Source: Sulfopaludibacter sp035606355 (GTDB taxonomy: Bacteria; Acidobacteriota; Terriglobia; Bryobacterales; Bryobacteraceae). From it: DNA of 64,000 nucleotides. Of the stretch, positions 25,236 through 33,647 are shown piece after piece. The DNA is taken from the NCBI GenBank assembly GCA_035606355.1, contig DATNFO010000018.1:186001-250000 (forward strand). Direction: 5' to 3'. A program made the position numbers and the translations under genes. The notes under the pieces are model-generated. The model searched no databases. It saw only the letters and a list, made by a program, of their open reading frames with translations, and was not told the DNA's origin. The first letter of the stretch is position 1; every line of letters begins with the position of its first letter.

Positions 25236-25638
25236 CGGTTTGTGAAAAAAACCGGCTGTTGTTCTCGTCGCGCTCCATCCTTGGTTCGATACACCTTTTA
25301 CCGCTTCCTTACGGGTTTGTGAAAAAATCCGGCTGCTGTTCTCGTCGCGCTCCATCCGTCGTTCGATACACCTTTTACCGCTTCCTTACGGGTGTGTGAA
25401 AAAAATCGAGTTGCTTTTACTCCGACTTCAAAACGCACTCGAATCGCCGGCACCTTTTACCGCTCCCTAACGGTCACGGCTCCGTATGTAGTTGATTCTG
25501 CTAACGGAGCCGCGACCGTGAGGGACCGTGAGGGAGCGGTAAAAGGTGTATCGAACGACGGATGGAGCGCGACGAGAACGGCAGCCGGGTTTTTTCACAA
25601 GCCCGTAAGGGAGCGGCAAACGGTGCCGGGGATACGGA
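25236..25638. repeat. repeat cluster 4, between pgl and gnd
   Basis: Two direct copies of a 77-bp half unit start at TGTGAAAAAA (25241 and 25318). A third tail starts at 25395 and leads into a complete palindrome (25450-25549). That palindrome is 100 bp instead of 90 because ACCGTGAGGG is duplicated in its right arm. A last tail and half arm end near 25630. The stretch 25109-25235 upstream of gnd shows no gene. The cluster lies between two genes of one pathway on the same strand. Confidence 0.85.
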
Positions 25639-25684
25639 ACCAATTTGAGTTTTTGACAGACGGGTGCGGCTTCGTTAGCGGGAG

Positions 25685-26410
25685 TCAGTCCATTAACTGA
25701 GCGGCTGCGGTATCCAGAAACCAGGTAACACCCCGTCCGTGATGGGAAGCCATCTGGGCGGGGTATTTTTTGGGATCGTACTCCTCGTTGAAGACGGCGC
25801 GCACGGCGTCTTTCTTGTCTTCGCCCGCAACCAGGAACACGGTGTGATGCGCGGCCAGCAGCGCGCCGGGAAGCAGGGTCACGCGCCACTGGTTGAACTT
25901 CGGCACGAACGTCGCGCCGGCGATGTGCTCGCGATCGTCGATCAGCGGATCGCCCGGGAAAAGACTGGCGGTGTGCGCGTCGGGGCCCATGCCGCGATGG
26001 ATCACGTCGAAATGCGGCATCTCGCCGGCGTCCAGGCCGAAGAACTCGCGGACATCCGCTTCGTAACGGTGAGCGGCCGCGTGCGGTTCCAACTCGCCGT
26101 AGATGCGATGCACCTGCCGATGCGGAATGCCGGCGGGCTGTATGAGGTAATCGTCGGCGAGCTTGTAATTGCTCTGGGAATCGGTGGGCGGCACGCACCG
26201 CTCGTCCACCCAGAAGAGATGCAGGCGCTTCCACTCGAAGGCGGTGCGGGCCAGCACTTGAAACAGTAATTTCGGAGTGGAGCCCCCGGATACGGCGAAG
26301 CTCGCGAACTCCTGACCGGCGAGCGCCTGGTCGAGTAGCGCGATCACCTGGTGCGCGCAAGCTTCCGCGGCAGCAGCCGCATCATTGTAAGTATGACGGC
26401 GAACGCTCAT
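25685..26410 (-). CDS. pgl: 6-phosphogluconolactonase (DevB type)
   Basis: The 241-residue protein has the family signatures FAVSGGSTPKLLFQVL, LHLFWVDERCVPPTDSQSNYKLA, and the MGPDAHTASLFPG segment carrying the catalytic histidine. It hydrolyses 6-phosphogluconolactone made by Zwf. The ATG overlaps the opcA stop by 4 bp, so zwf2-opcA-pgl are one message. Repeat cluster 4 follows the stop before gnd. Confidence 0.93.
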   Translation of the reverse strand: MSVRRHTYNDAAAAAEACAHQVIALLDQALAGQEFASFAVSGGSTPKLLFQVLARTAFEWKRLHLFWVDERCVPPTDSQSNYKLADDYLIQPAGIPHRQVHRIYGELEPHAAAHRYEADVREFFGLDAGEMPHFDVIHRGMGPDAHTASLFPGDPLIDDREHIAGATFVPKFNQWRVTLLPGALLAAHHTVFLVAGEDKKDAVRAVFNEEYDPKKYPAQMASHHGRGVTWFLDTAAAQLMD

Positions 26411-27387
26411 TTGCCCTCAGAATACAGAAGCCGGGCGGCGGACGCCAGCGTGCGCTCAAAGACCGGATCCCGGCGCGTGATGCCGAGCTCTTCGCGCATC
26501 AGCAGGTAAGGCGTGGCCATGGGTAGATTGGTGCACTGCGACGCGCCATCGATGGTTGTGATCATGCGGTCCTGATCGCGCCGCAGCTCGACATTGATGC
26601 CTTCGCCTTCCAGACCGATGCTCAACACGAGAGGCGCGCGTCCGGCGCCGGGCCACTCGCCTTTTTCGAATGTCATTTCCGCGGAGCCGCCGACCGCATC
26701 GCGCACCCAGCAAGCCATCAGAATGGCGCTCGTGTTCGGCCGTTCGCCCGAGTGGCGCACCAGGATTCGCCGAACGCCGGTCAAGCGCGCCAGCCGTTCC
26801 CGATTCTCGAAGATCTGCGCGAACATGTTGCGCCAGCGGGTCAGGCGAGTCCACGAGAGATCGCCGAGCACCGGGCCGCGGGCGAGCCGCCGCTGCATAC
26901 GAACCACCGCATCAGCCGGATCCATGCGGCCGCTCTCGATAATCTCTTTGTCCGCGAGTTGCGCCAGAGCATCGAACCCGGGTGTGCCAAACATCCGCGG
27001 ACTGCGCGCCCAGAGGAATACGGGAAGGTCGGCAACGGCCAGCGGAAGAATCACGCTCGGCAAATCGGAAAGCGCGCCATCGGTAGCCGAAATTTCCACC
27101 TGCTCGCAGCACACTTGCCGGCGCTGTCCGAAGGGCATCCAGCATTGTTGATAGACGCGTTCGGCAAGCGCGGAATCGCCCGGGCCGGTGAGGCGGACGA
27201 TGAGCGTGCGCGCCGGATGCTCGGGCATGAGCGCGGCCAGCGTTTCGCCGAGCTCCTGCCGGTCATCATCCTGCTCGGTGACGACAACCAGTGTCATGGT
27301 GCAAGCGCGCAGCACTTCCTGACCTTCGGAGGCCCAGAGCTGCGCGAGCTCTTTCAGAATGTGTTCGGGGGAGATGGTGGCGGCCAT
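26407..27387 (-). CDS. opcA: glucose-6-phosphate dehydrogenase assembly protein OpcA
   Basis: The 326-residue product matches the OpcA family in layout: an N-terminal helix and strand with VLRACTMTLVVVTE, a central strand region with QVCCEQVEISA and VILPLAVADLPVFLWA, and the conserved LSWTRLTRWRNMFAQIFEN segment. OpcA activates or assembles G6PDH, best known from cyanobacteria and actinobacteria. ATG 27387 overlaps the zwf stop (TAATG) and has GGAGG 8 nt upstream; a GTG five codons earlier is less likely. Its position between zwf and pgl supports the assignment. Confidence 0.9.
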   Translation of the reverse strand: MAATISPEHILKELAQLWASEGQEVLRACTMTLVVVTEQDDDRQELGETLAALMPEHPARTLIVRLTGPGDSALAERVYQQCWMPFGQRRQVCCEQVEISATDGALSDLPSVILPLAVADLPVFLWARSPRMFGTPGFDALAQLADKEIIESGRMDPADAVVRMQRRLARGPVLGDLSWTRLTRWRNMFAQIFENRERLARLTGVRRILVRHSGERPNTSAILMACWVRDAVGGSAEMTFEKGEWPGAGRAPLVLSIGLEGEGINVELRRDQDRMITTIDGASQCTNLPMATPYLLMREELGITRRDPVFERTLASAARLLYSEGK

Positions 27388-28907
27388 TATGGCTTCCTCC
27401 ACACATGCCCGCGGCGGGCCAGCATTTCGTCGGCGGCGGCGGGTCCCCAGGTTCCCGCGGCGTAGTTTGGAAAATCGAACTTGGTCTCATGCCAGACTTT
27501 TTGGATCGGCTCGACTACGCTCCAACTCGCTTCCACCATGTCCTGGCGCGTGTACAACGTCGGGTCTCCGATCAGCGCGTCCAGCAGCAGCGTTTCGTAG
27601 GCGGAAGGGGAGCGCTCGCCGAAGCTCGATCCGTAGTTGAAGTCCATCGATACCGGCCGCAGAGTCATCCCGCTGCCCGGGCGCTTCGAGAGGAATTTCA
27701 GACTGATGCCTTCGTCCGGTTGAATGCGCACGATCAGCAAATTCGGCGACATCTCGCCATCGTTCTTATCGAAGATCGCAAGAGGCGCCGGATTGAATTG
27801 GATGGCGATTTCGGTGACCCGCTTCGGCAGCCGCTTGCCGCTGCGCACGTAAAACGGCACGCCCGCCCATCTCCAGTTCTCGACGAAGAACGTGACAGCG
27901 GCGTAGGTGTCGGTCTGCGAATCGGGCTTCACTCCGGGCTCCTCGCGATAGCCGGGGACGTGCTCGCCCCCAATCGAGGAAGGCCCGTACTGACCCGCTA
28001 CGGAGTTCAGCCGGATGTCCTCGGGGCTCATCGGCTTGATGGAACGCAGCAGCTTGCTTCGTTCGTCGCGGACGCTGGTGGCGCGGAAGCTTGCGCTCGG
28101 CTCCATGGCGATGGTGGCCATCACTTGCAGCAGGTGATTCTGGATCATGTCGGCGAGCGCGCCGGCTTCTTCGTAATATCCTCCGCGGCCTTCCACACCG
28201 ATGCTTTCGGCGGCTGTGATCTGCACGTGGTTCACATAGCGCCGGTTCCATAGCGGTTCGAAGATGCCGTTGCCGAAGCGAAACGCCAATATGTTCTGGA
28301 CGGTTTCTTTGCCCAGGTAATGATCGATGCGGTAGACGTCGGATTCGGCGAATACCTGATGCAAGTCGTCACTGAGTTGCCGCGCGGTTTCGAGGTTGTG
28401 CCCGAAGGGCTTTTCGACGATGAGGCGACGCCATCCGTTGCCTTTGCCGAGACCCGCCGCTCCGAGTCCCAGCGCCGCGGGAGCGTACTGGCTGGGCTGC
28501 GTCGAAAGGTAAAACAGCACGTTACCGCCGGTGTGGCGCTGCTCTTCGATGTCTTTCAGTTTGGCTGCGATGTTTTCATAGAGCTGCTTGTCGCCGATAT
28601 CGCCGGCCACGTAGAAAAGTCCCGCGGCGAAAGCATCCCACACGCCTTCGTCGAAACGGGTGTCTTCGGAGAACTTCTGGACGGCTTCTTTCATCCGCTC
28701 GCGAAACTGATCGTCGCTCATTGCGGTGCGCGAGATTCCGACGATTGCGAAACCGGCGGAGAGACGGCGGTCGAAGGCGAGGCGGTAGAGCGCGGGAATC
28801 AGCTTGCGCTTGGTCAGGTCGCCATTGGCTCCGAAGATGACGACGGCGCATTCGGGTACCTGCCGCTCGAACCGGAGCGGGTCCTGGAACGGGTTCTGGT
28901 CAGGCAT
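27387..28907 (-). CDS. zwf: glucose-6-phosphate 1-dehydrogenase (second copy)
   Basis: The 506-residue protein has VIFGANGDLTKRKL, the catalytic RIDHYLGKETVQN, VEKPFGHN, and WRWAGVPFYVRSGKRL. It shares the fold and function of the copy at 22506-24077, but many surface positions differ, so this is not a recent duplication. It is the upstream gene of the zwf-opcA-pgl unit and is therefore the copy more likely to depend on OpcA. The start is ATG 28907; a CATAGT lies 5 nt before it and no Shine-Dalgarno sequence is obvious. Confidence 0.93.
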   Translation of the reverse strand: MPDQNPFQDPLRFERQVPECAVVIFGANGDLTKRKLIPALYRLAFDRRLSAGFAIVGISRTAMSDDQFRERMKEAVQKFSEDTRFDEGVWDAFAAGLFYVAGDIGDKQLYENIAAKLKDIEEQRHTGGNVLFYLSTQPSQYAPAALGLGAAGLGKGNGWRRLIVEKPFGHNLETARQLSDDLHQVFAESDVYRIDHYLGKETVQNILAFRFGNGIFEPLWNRRYVNHVQITAAESIGVEGRGGYYEEAGALADMIQNHLLQVMATIAMEPSASFRATSVRDERSKLLRSIKPMSPEDIRLNSVAGQYGPSSIGGEHVPGYREEPGVKPDSQTDTYAAVTFFVENWRWAGVPFYVRSGKRLPKRVTEIAIQFNPAPLAIFDKNDGEMSPNLLIVRIQPDEGISLKFLSKRPGSGMTLRPVSMDFNYGSSFGERSPSAYETLLLDALIGDPTLYTRQDMVEASWSVVEPIQKVWHETKFDFPNYAAGTWGPAAADEMLARRGHVWRKP

Positions 28908-28987
28908 CGATCACTATGATCGCATGGGCGTCTCGGCTCGCTTCTCTCGCCGAAATGCTTAGTTTGCGACCAGGCGGGAGCTGGTCG

Positions 28988-31243
28988 TTACCTCACTTTG
29001 AACTTTGTGGCCAGGGCCGCGAGTTTATCGTCGAACGTCGGCTTGGGTACGTTCTTTCGCTTCGGCTCGGCAGGCCTCGCTTCCAGCGCTTTGATCGAGA
29101 GCGCGATTCGCTTTGCTTTGGCGTCGGCGCTCAGCACCTGCACCTTCACGATCTGCCCGGCCTTCACCACCTCGGAGGCATCCTGCACGTAGCGGTGCGA
29201 CAACTCGCTGACGTGCACGAGTCCATCCTGATGCACGCCCACATCGACGAATGCTCCGAAGCGTGTGACGTTCGTGACCACTCCTTCCAGGTTCATTCCG
29301 GGCTTGAGGTCGGCAATCTCCCGGATGTCTTCGCGCCATGCGGGCGCGACGAACTTATCGCGCGGGTCGCGGCCGGGCTTACGCAATTCCTGGCGTATGT
29401 CGCCGAGCGTGTACATGCCGACATTCTCCGTTGCGAAGCCCTCAAGCTTCACCTTCTCCACGAGGTCGGGCTTGGCGATCAACTCCGGAACGGTGACGGC
29501 GAGCGACTCGGCAATCTTTTCGACAATCGGGTACGACTCCGGATGCACCGCTGTCATATCGAGCGGATTATCGCCGCCGCGGATGCGCAGGAAGCCCGCC
29601 GCCTGCTCAAATGTCTTCGGCCCGAAACCCGGCACCGCGCGAACATCCAGCCGCGACCGGAAGCGGCCCTTCTCATTGCGGTATTCGACGATCTTCAACG
29701 CCGTGCGCTCGTTGATGCCCGCGACATAGCGCAGCAGCGCCCACGACGCGGTATTGAGGTCCACGCCGACGCGGTTCACGCAGCTTTCCACCGTGGCTTC
29801 GAGGCTCTGCTTCAGGCGGCGCTGATCCACATCGTGCTGATACTGGCCGACGCCGATGGATTTGGGATCTACCTTTACCAGCTCGGAGAGAGGATCCTGC
29901 AAGCGGCGCGCAATGGAGATGGCGCCGCGCACGGTCAGGTCCAGATCGGGAAATTCCTGGCGCGCGATGTCGCTGGCGGAATACACGCTGGCTCCCGATT
30001 CGCTCACCGTCACGCTGAAAATCCGGGCGAGGTTGTGCGTGCGCAGAAAGTCCTGCACAAAGGAGGACGTCTCGCGGGATGCCGTGCCGTTTCCGATGGC
30101 GATCGCCTGCACGTTGTGGCGTGCGATGAGCGCCGCGAGCGTTCGCACCGACCCTTCCAGATCGCGCTTCGGTTCGAAGGGATAGATGACGGCCTGCTCC
30201 AGAAATTTTCCGGTCTCATCCACCACGGCGATTTTGCAGCCGGTGCGAATGCCGGGGTCGATGGCGAGCACACCCAACATGCCGGCGGGAGCGGAGAGCA
30301 GCAGGTTTTCCAGATTCTCGCGGAACACCTTAATGGCTTCCTCGTCCGACCGGTCCTTCAACTCCAGCCGTACTTCCGTTTGAATGGAAGGGTTCAGTAA
30401 TCGGTCGTAAGAATCCTCGATGGCCTGCTCCAAGTGAGGCGCGCAATCGCCGGGCGCCTTGATCACCTGCGCGCGTATATGCAACAGCGGCCTCTCGCGA
30501 TCCAGTTCAATTTCAAAGCTGAGGACGCCTTCCTTCGCGCCGCGGCGGATGGCGAGCATGCGGTGCGAAGGGATCTTCGCCGCGGACTCGCTGTAATCGG
30601 CGTACAGTTTGTACTTACCTTCCGGGTCGCTCGCGCCTTCAATGGCCTTGCTCACCACGCGGCCTTCGGTCATCATGGTGTCGCGCAGGAACTTGCGGAT
30701 GGCGGCGTTTTCGCTGACCCACTCGGCGACGATGTGGCGCGCGCCTTGGAGCGCTTCATCCGTGCCGGCAACTCCCTTTTCGGAATCCACGAACGTGGAG
30801 GCGAACTGCAGGAGCGGCCCGGCGCCGGTCTGATCCCACAAAAACTGCGCCAGCGGCTCCAGCCCTTTCTCTCGGGCGATGGACGCCTTGGTCCGCCGCT
30901 TTGGTTTATAGGGCAGGTACAAGTCTTCCAGCTCATTGCTCTCCATGGCAGCGTTGACCTTGGCTTCGAGCTCCGGGGTGAGCTTGCCCTGCTCGCGGAT
31001 GGTGTTGAGCACGGTTTCGCGGCGATCTTCCAACTCGCGGAAGTATTCCAGTTTTTCCTGAATGGCGCGCACCTGCACCTCGTCCAGGTTACCGGTGGCT
31101 TCTTTGCGATAGCGAGCGATGAACGGGACCGTGCCGCCTTCATCCAGCAGCGCGATTACAGCAGTGAGGCCCTTCAGTGGAAGATCGAGGATTTTACAAA
31201 TGTGTAAGAGAGCCGGGGTAGGTAAAGATTTGGGTTGGGTCAT
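28988..31243 (-). CDS. tex: Tex-family RNA-binding transcription accessory protein
   Basis: The 751-residue protein has the full Tex order: an N-terminal helical domain (VPFIARYRKEATGNLDEVQ), a YqgF-like domain (VLAIDPGIRTGCKIAVVD), helix-hairpin-helix motifs (RAVPGFGPKTFEQAAGFLR), and a C-terminal S1 RNA-binding domain (GVVTNVTRFGAFVDVGVHQ). Tex binds nucleic acid and affects transcription and stress tolerance. Its ATG overlaps the stop of the upstream receiver/HATPase gene by 4 bp, so they are co-transcribed. Confidence 0.94.
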   Translation of the reverse strand: MTQPKSLPTPALLHICKILDLPLKGLTAVIALLDEGGTVPFIARYRKEATGNLDEVQVRAIQEKLEYFRELEDRRETVLNTIREQGKLTPELEAKVNAAMESNELEDLYLPYKPKRRTKASIAREKGLEPLAQFLWDQTGAGPLLQFASTFVDSEKGVAGTDEALQGARHIVAEWVSENAAIRKFLRDTMMTEGRVVSKAIEGASDPEGKYKLYADYSESAAKIPSHRMLAIRRGAKEGVLSFEIELDRERPLLHIRAQVIKAPGDCAPHLEQAIEDSYDRLLNPSIQTEVRLELKDRSDEEAIKVFRENLENLLLSAPAGMLGVLAIDPGIRTGCKIAVVDETGKFLEQAVIYPFEPKRDLEGSVRTLAALIARHNVQAIAIGNGTASRETSSFVQDFLRTHNLARIFSVTVSESGASVYSASDIARQEFPDLDLTVRGAISIARRLQDPLSELVKVDPKSIGVGQYQHDVDQRRLKQSLEATVESCVNRVGVDLNTASWALLRYVAGINERTALKIVEYRNEKGRFRSRLDVRAVPGFGPKTFEQAAGFLRIRGGDNPLDMTAVHPESYPIVEKIAESLAVTVPELIAKPDLVEKVKLEGFATENVGMYTLGDIRQELRKPGRDPRDKFVAPAWREDIREIADLKPGMNLEGVVTNVTRFGAFVDVGVHQDGLVHVSELSHRYVQDASEVVKAGQIVKVQVLSADAKAKRIALSIKALEARPAEPKRKNVPKPTFDDKLAALATKFKVR

Positions 31244-32076
31244 GAAAGATATTTGACGAAGACGACCGCGTTGCCGCGCTCGTTGTAAATCAGCTCGTCC
31301 ACCAGGTTCCGGGTCATGAGGATGCCGAAACCGCCGGGACGCCGACCTTCGCCGAGCCGGACTTCGACGTGAGCGATGGGCGAATCTTCGGGGTTATTAA
31401 TGGCGGCGTGGGGCAGCAGGTTCATGGAAAATCCGGGACCCGGATCGGCCATATGCACGATGATGGATTTCGAGGTGCGGACGATCGAAACGCGCACGCG
31501 CTTGTTGGGATCGCTCTTGCCGCCGTGCTCGATGGCGTTCATCAACAGTTCGCGAAACGCGGAGGAAAAGTCGTCGCGAATGTTAGTCGGAATATCGGCG
31601 TGCAACTCGCGGACGAAGTGCGTAGTGCGGTCCGCCGCATCGATCTTGCAGCGTACTTCCAGGCCAACCCATTCGGGCCGGGCGGAGGTAACCCGTATAT
31701 CGTTCTGCCACTGATGGCATTCCAGCGCCTGCTGCACGGTCTCGATCAGAGGCACTTCGGCGAGGGGTGTATGCACATAGCCGAAGGCGCGCTGCCTGAT
31801 GGCGTCCACCACCCGCTCCGGCTTGCTTTCGCCGGTGACAATCACACGAGTATCCGGTTGAATCGCGCGCACCCGCCGGACGAGTTTGAGCCCGTCGTCG
31901 CCATTTCGCCCCTGACCGGCCAGTACCACATCGCAGTGCAAAGTGCGCAGCCGCTCCAGCGCCTCGCGCGAGTTATAGGCGTCTTCGATGCTACGGCCTT
32001 CGCGCTGCAAAATGCCGGTAACGAGTTTATGAACATCGGGATCGGCATCGACGACGAGCAGGCAGCGTGAGTTCAC
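31240..32076 (-). CDS. degenerate receiver domain fused to RsbW-like HATPase
   Basis: From GTG 32076 (GGTGGGG upstream) the protein has 278 residues. Residues 1-120 have a receiver fold, but key residues are lost: the acidic pair reads VVDADP rather than VVDDDP, the phospho-acceptor position in CDVVLAGQG is Gly (or Ala), and the usual Lys-Pro is HTP. Residues 140-278 are a GHKL ATPase of the anti-sigma type, with N box ELLMNAIEHG, ADPGPGF, and a glycine-rich lid (GRRPGGFGIL). It may be a serine kinase or anti-sigma factor gated by a non-phosphorylated input. A longer frame to 32163 lacks support. Confidence 0.8.
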   Translation of the reverse strand: MNSRCLLVVDADPDVHKLVTGILQREGRSIEDAYNSREALERLRTLHCDVVLAGQGRNGDDGLKLVRRVRAIQPDTRVIVTGESKPERVVDAIRQRAFGYVHTPLAEVPLIETVQQALECHQWQNDIRVTSARPEWVGLEVRCKIDAADRTTHFVRELHADIPTNIRDDFSSAFRELLMNAIEHGGKSDPNKRVRVSIVRTSKSIIVHMADPGPGFSMNLLPHAAINNPEDSPIAHVEVRLGEGRRPGGFGILMTRNLVDELIYNERGNAVVFVKYLS

Positions 32077-32174
32077 GGAATCCCCACCTTCCAGAGTAAC
32101 CGACGTCAGAATAGCACGAGGGACGCGTGTAATCGTACGTAACCCAGTACCCTTTCCGTGCATCTCTTGGTCTA

Positions 32175-33647
32175 ATGAAGCCCGCTCGAAGTGTCTTCGC
32201 CTTCGCCGTTATTTCGCTGGTTGGGGCCTGCGCGGCATTTTCGCAGATTTACCCTCCCGGCGGGTATCCGCCCGGGGGCGGCGGGTATCCGGGAGGCGGC
32301 TATCCCACCGGGGGCGGTATTCCGCTGCCGGGGCGCAAAGCGAGTCCGGGGAAGGGAAGCGGCACCACGGCCCAGCCGATGCCGAACTTTCGCGGCAAGC
32401 TGAAAGCCATGGACGCCAAGAGCATCATCATCGCGCTGGATGACGATCGCAGCATGGAGTTTCAGCGCACTTCCAAGACTAAATTCTTCAAAAACGGCGA
32501 CGAGCTGAAAGATCCGAAGTTCACGCAGGGAGACCAGGTGAGCGTGGAAGGTCCCGAGGACGACCACGGCAAGATGGTGGCGGTGAACGTGTATTGGGAA
32601 AAGGGGGCTGCAGCGGTCACGGCCGCGGCAAAGAATGAGGAAGACCCGAGCAAGGGCGTGATCGATACCTGGAAGGGTGAGGTGAAGGATGCTCCAGCGA
32701 AGGACACGCCGCTGCCGCCGCCTTCCACCGCAGCCGACCCGGACGATCCCGGCCGTCCGAAGTTGCGCCGGGGGGGTGTCGCCGATCCGGCGCGCGAGCA
32801 TGCTCCCGACCTGGCCGCGACGCCTCCCCCTCCGGATCGCCCGCTCATGTCGCCGCCGCCGCCGGCGCCGCCGTCAGCTTCAGGGCGCGGCGGAGACGAT
32901 CTGGCCCATGTTGCGCCGGCCGCGGGTGCTCCGCGCGTGAACGGAGACGACCTGATCCGCAAGGCGACCGATGCGGCGCTCGAATTCACCGAGTCGCTGC
33001 CGAATTATGTTTGCCAGGAGATGATGGCGCGTTACCAGAGCGATAGCAATCCGCCGCACTGGCAGGCTCTCGACGTGGTGAACATGGATCTGGTCTATGA
33101 GAATCACCGGGAGAGCTACAAAAACATCACGATCAACGGCAAAAAGTTCACCAAGAAAATGGAAGAGATGGATGGCGCATGGTCGACGGGCGAATTCGGC
33201 ACGATGCTGATCGACCTGTTCTCCCCAGCGACGGCGGCCGACTTCCATTATGTGCGGGTGTCGCGCTCGGGCGGTGTTTCGGCGCGCGTTTACGACTTCG
33301 ATGTGCAGCACGACAATTCTCACTGGGACGTTCACATGGGCTCGCAGAGCTACAGCCCGGCGTATCGCGGATCGGTGTGGATCGACCCGGCGACGGCGCG
33401 TGTTCTGCGCATCGAGATGCAGGCGTACGGGTTCCCTCAGAGCTTCCCGACCGACCACGTGGAGTCCGCGACGGACTACGAATACACGCGGCTCGGCGAC
33501 GCCAAACAGTACCTGCTGCCGGTGCATTCGGAAACGCTGAATTGCCAGCGGGGGACGCCTTATTGCAGCCGGAACGTCATCGATTTCCGCAATTATCACA
33601 AGTACGAAGGCGAATCCACGGTCACGTTCACTGATATAAAAAAGTGA
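32175..33647 (+). CDS. secreted protein: OB-like domain, Pro-rich linker, acidobacterial C-terminal domain
   Basis: The 490-residue product has a signal peptide (MKPARSVFAFAVISLVGACAAFSQ), a Gly/Pro/Tyr-rich stretch, and a small beta domain reminiscent of DUF5666 (FRGKLKAMDAKSIIIAL, QGDQVSVEG). A long Pro/Ala linker (about 155-255) is followed by a C-terminal 230-residue domain. That domain is shared with the gene at 39512: SLPNYVCQEMMARYQ, STGEFGTMLIDLF, YDFDVQHDNSHW, GSVWIDPATARVLRIEM and YEGESTVTF. The shared part resembles lipoprotein-carrier-like half-barrels, which is only inference. The stop overlaps the TIGR03435 gene (TGATG). Confidence 0.75.
   Translation: MKPARSVFAFAVISLVGACAAFSQIYPPGGYPPGGGGYPGGGYPTGGGIPLPGRKASPGKGSGTTAQPMPNFRGKLKAMDAKSIIIALDDDRSMEFQRTSKTKFFKNGDELKDPKFTQGDQVSVEGPEDDHGKMVAVNVYWEKGAAAVTAAAKNEEDPSKGVIDTWKGEVKDAPAKDTPLPPPSTAADPDDPGRPKLRRGGVADPAREHAPDLAATPPPPDRPLMSPPPPAPPSASGRGGDDLAHVAPAAGAPRVNGDDLIRKATDAALEFTESLPNYVCQEMMARYQSDSNPPHWQALDVVNMDLVYENHRESYKNITINGKKFTKKMEEMDGAWSTGEFGTMLIDLFSPATAADFHYVRVSRSGGVSARVYDFDVQHDNSHWDVHMGSQSYSPAYRGSVWIDPATARVLRIEMQAYGFPQSFPTDHVESATDYEYTRLGDAKQYLLPVHSETLNCQRGTPYCSRNVIDFRNYHKYEGESTVTFTDIKK

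Noticed and set aside
25241..25400. CRISPR-like direct repeats
   Set aside because: The repeats are 77 bp, tandem without spacers, and belong to the palindromic element family; no cas gene is present.
25467..26360. 297-codon minus-strand frame overlapping pgl and cluster 4
   Set aside because: It is out of frame with pgl, arginine-rich, and ends in repeat-encoded sequence; pgl is a clear match in its own frame.
28916..30400. 494-codon plus-strand frame opposite tex
   Set aside because: It is a shadow of the tex gene on the other strand, with no signal or domain.
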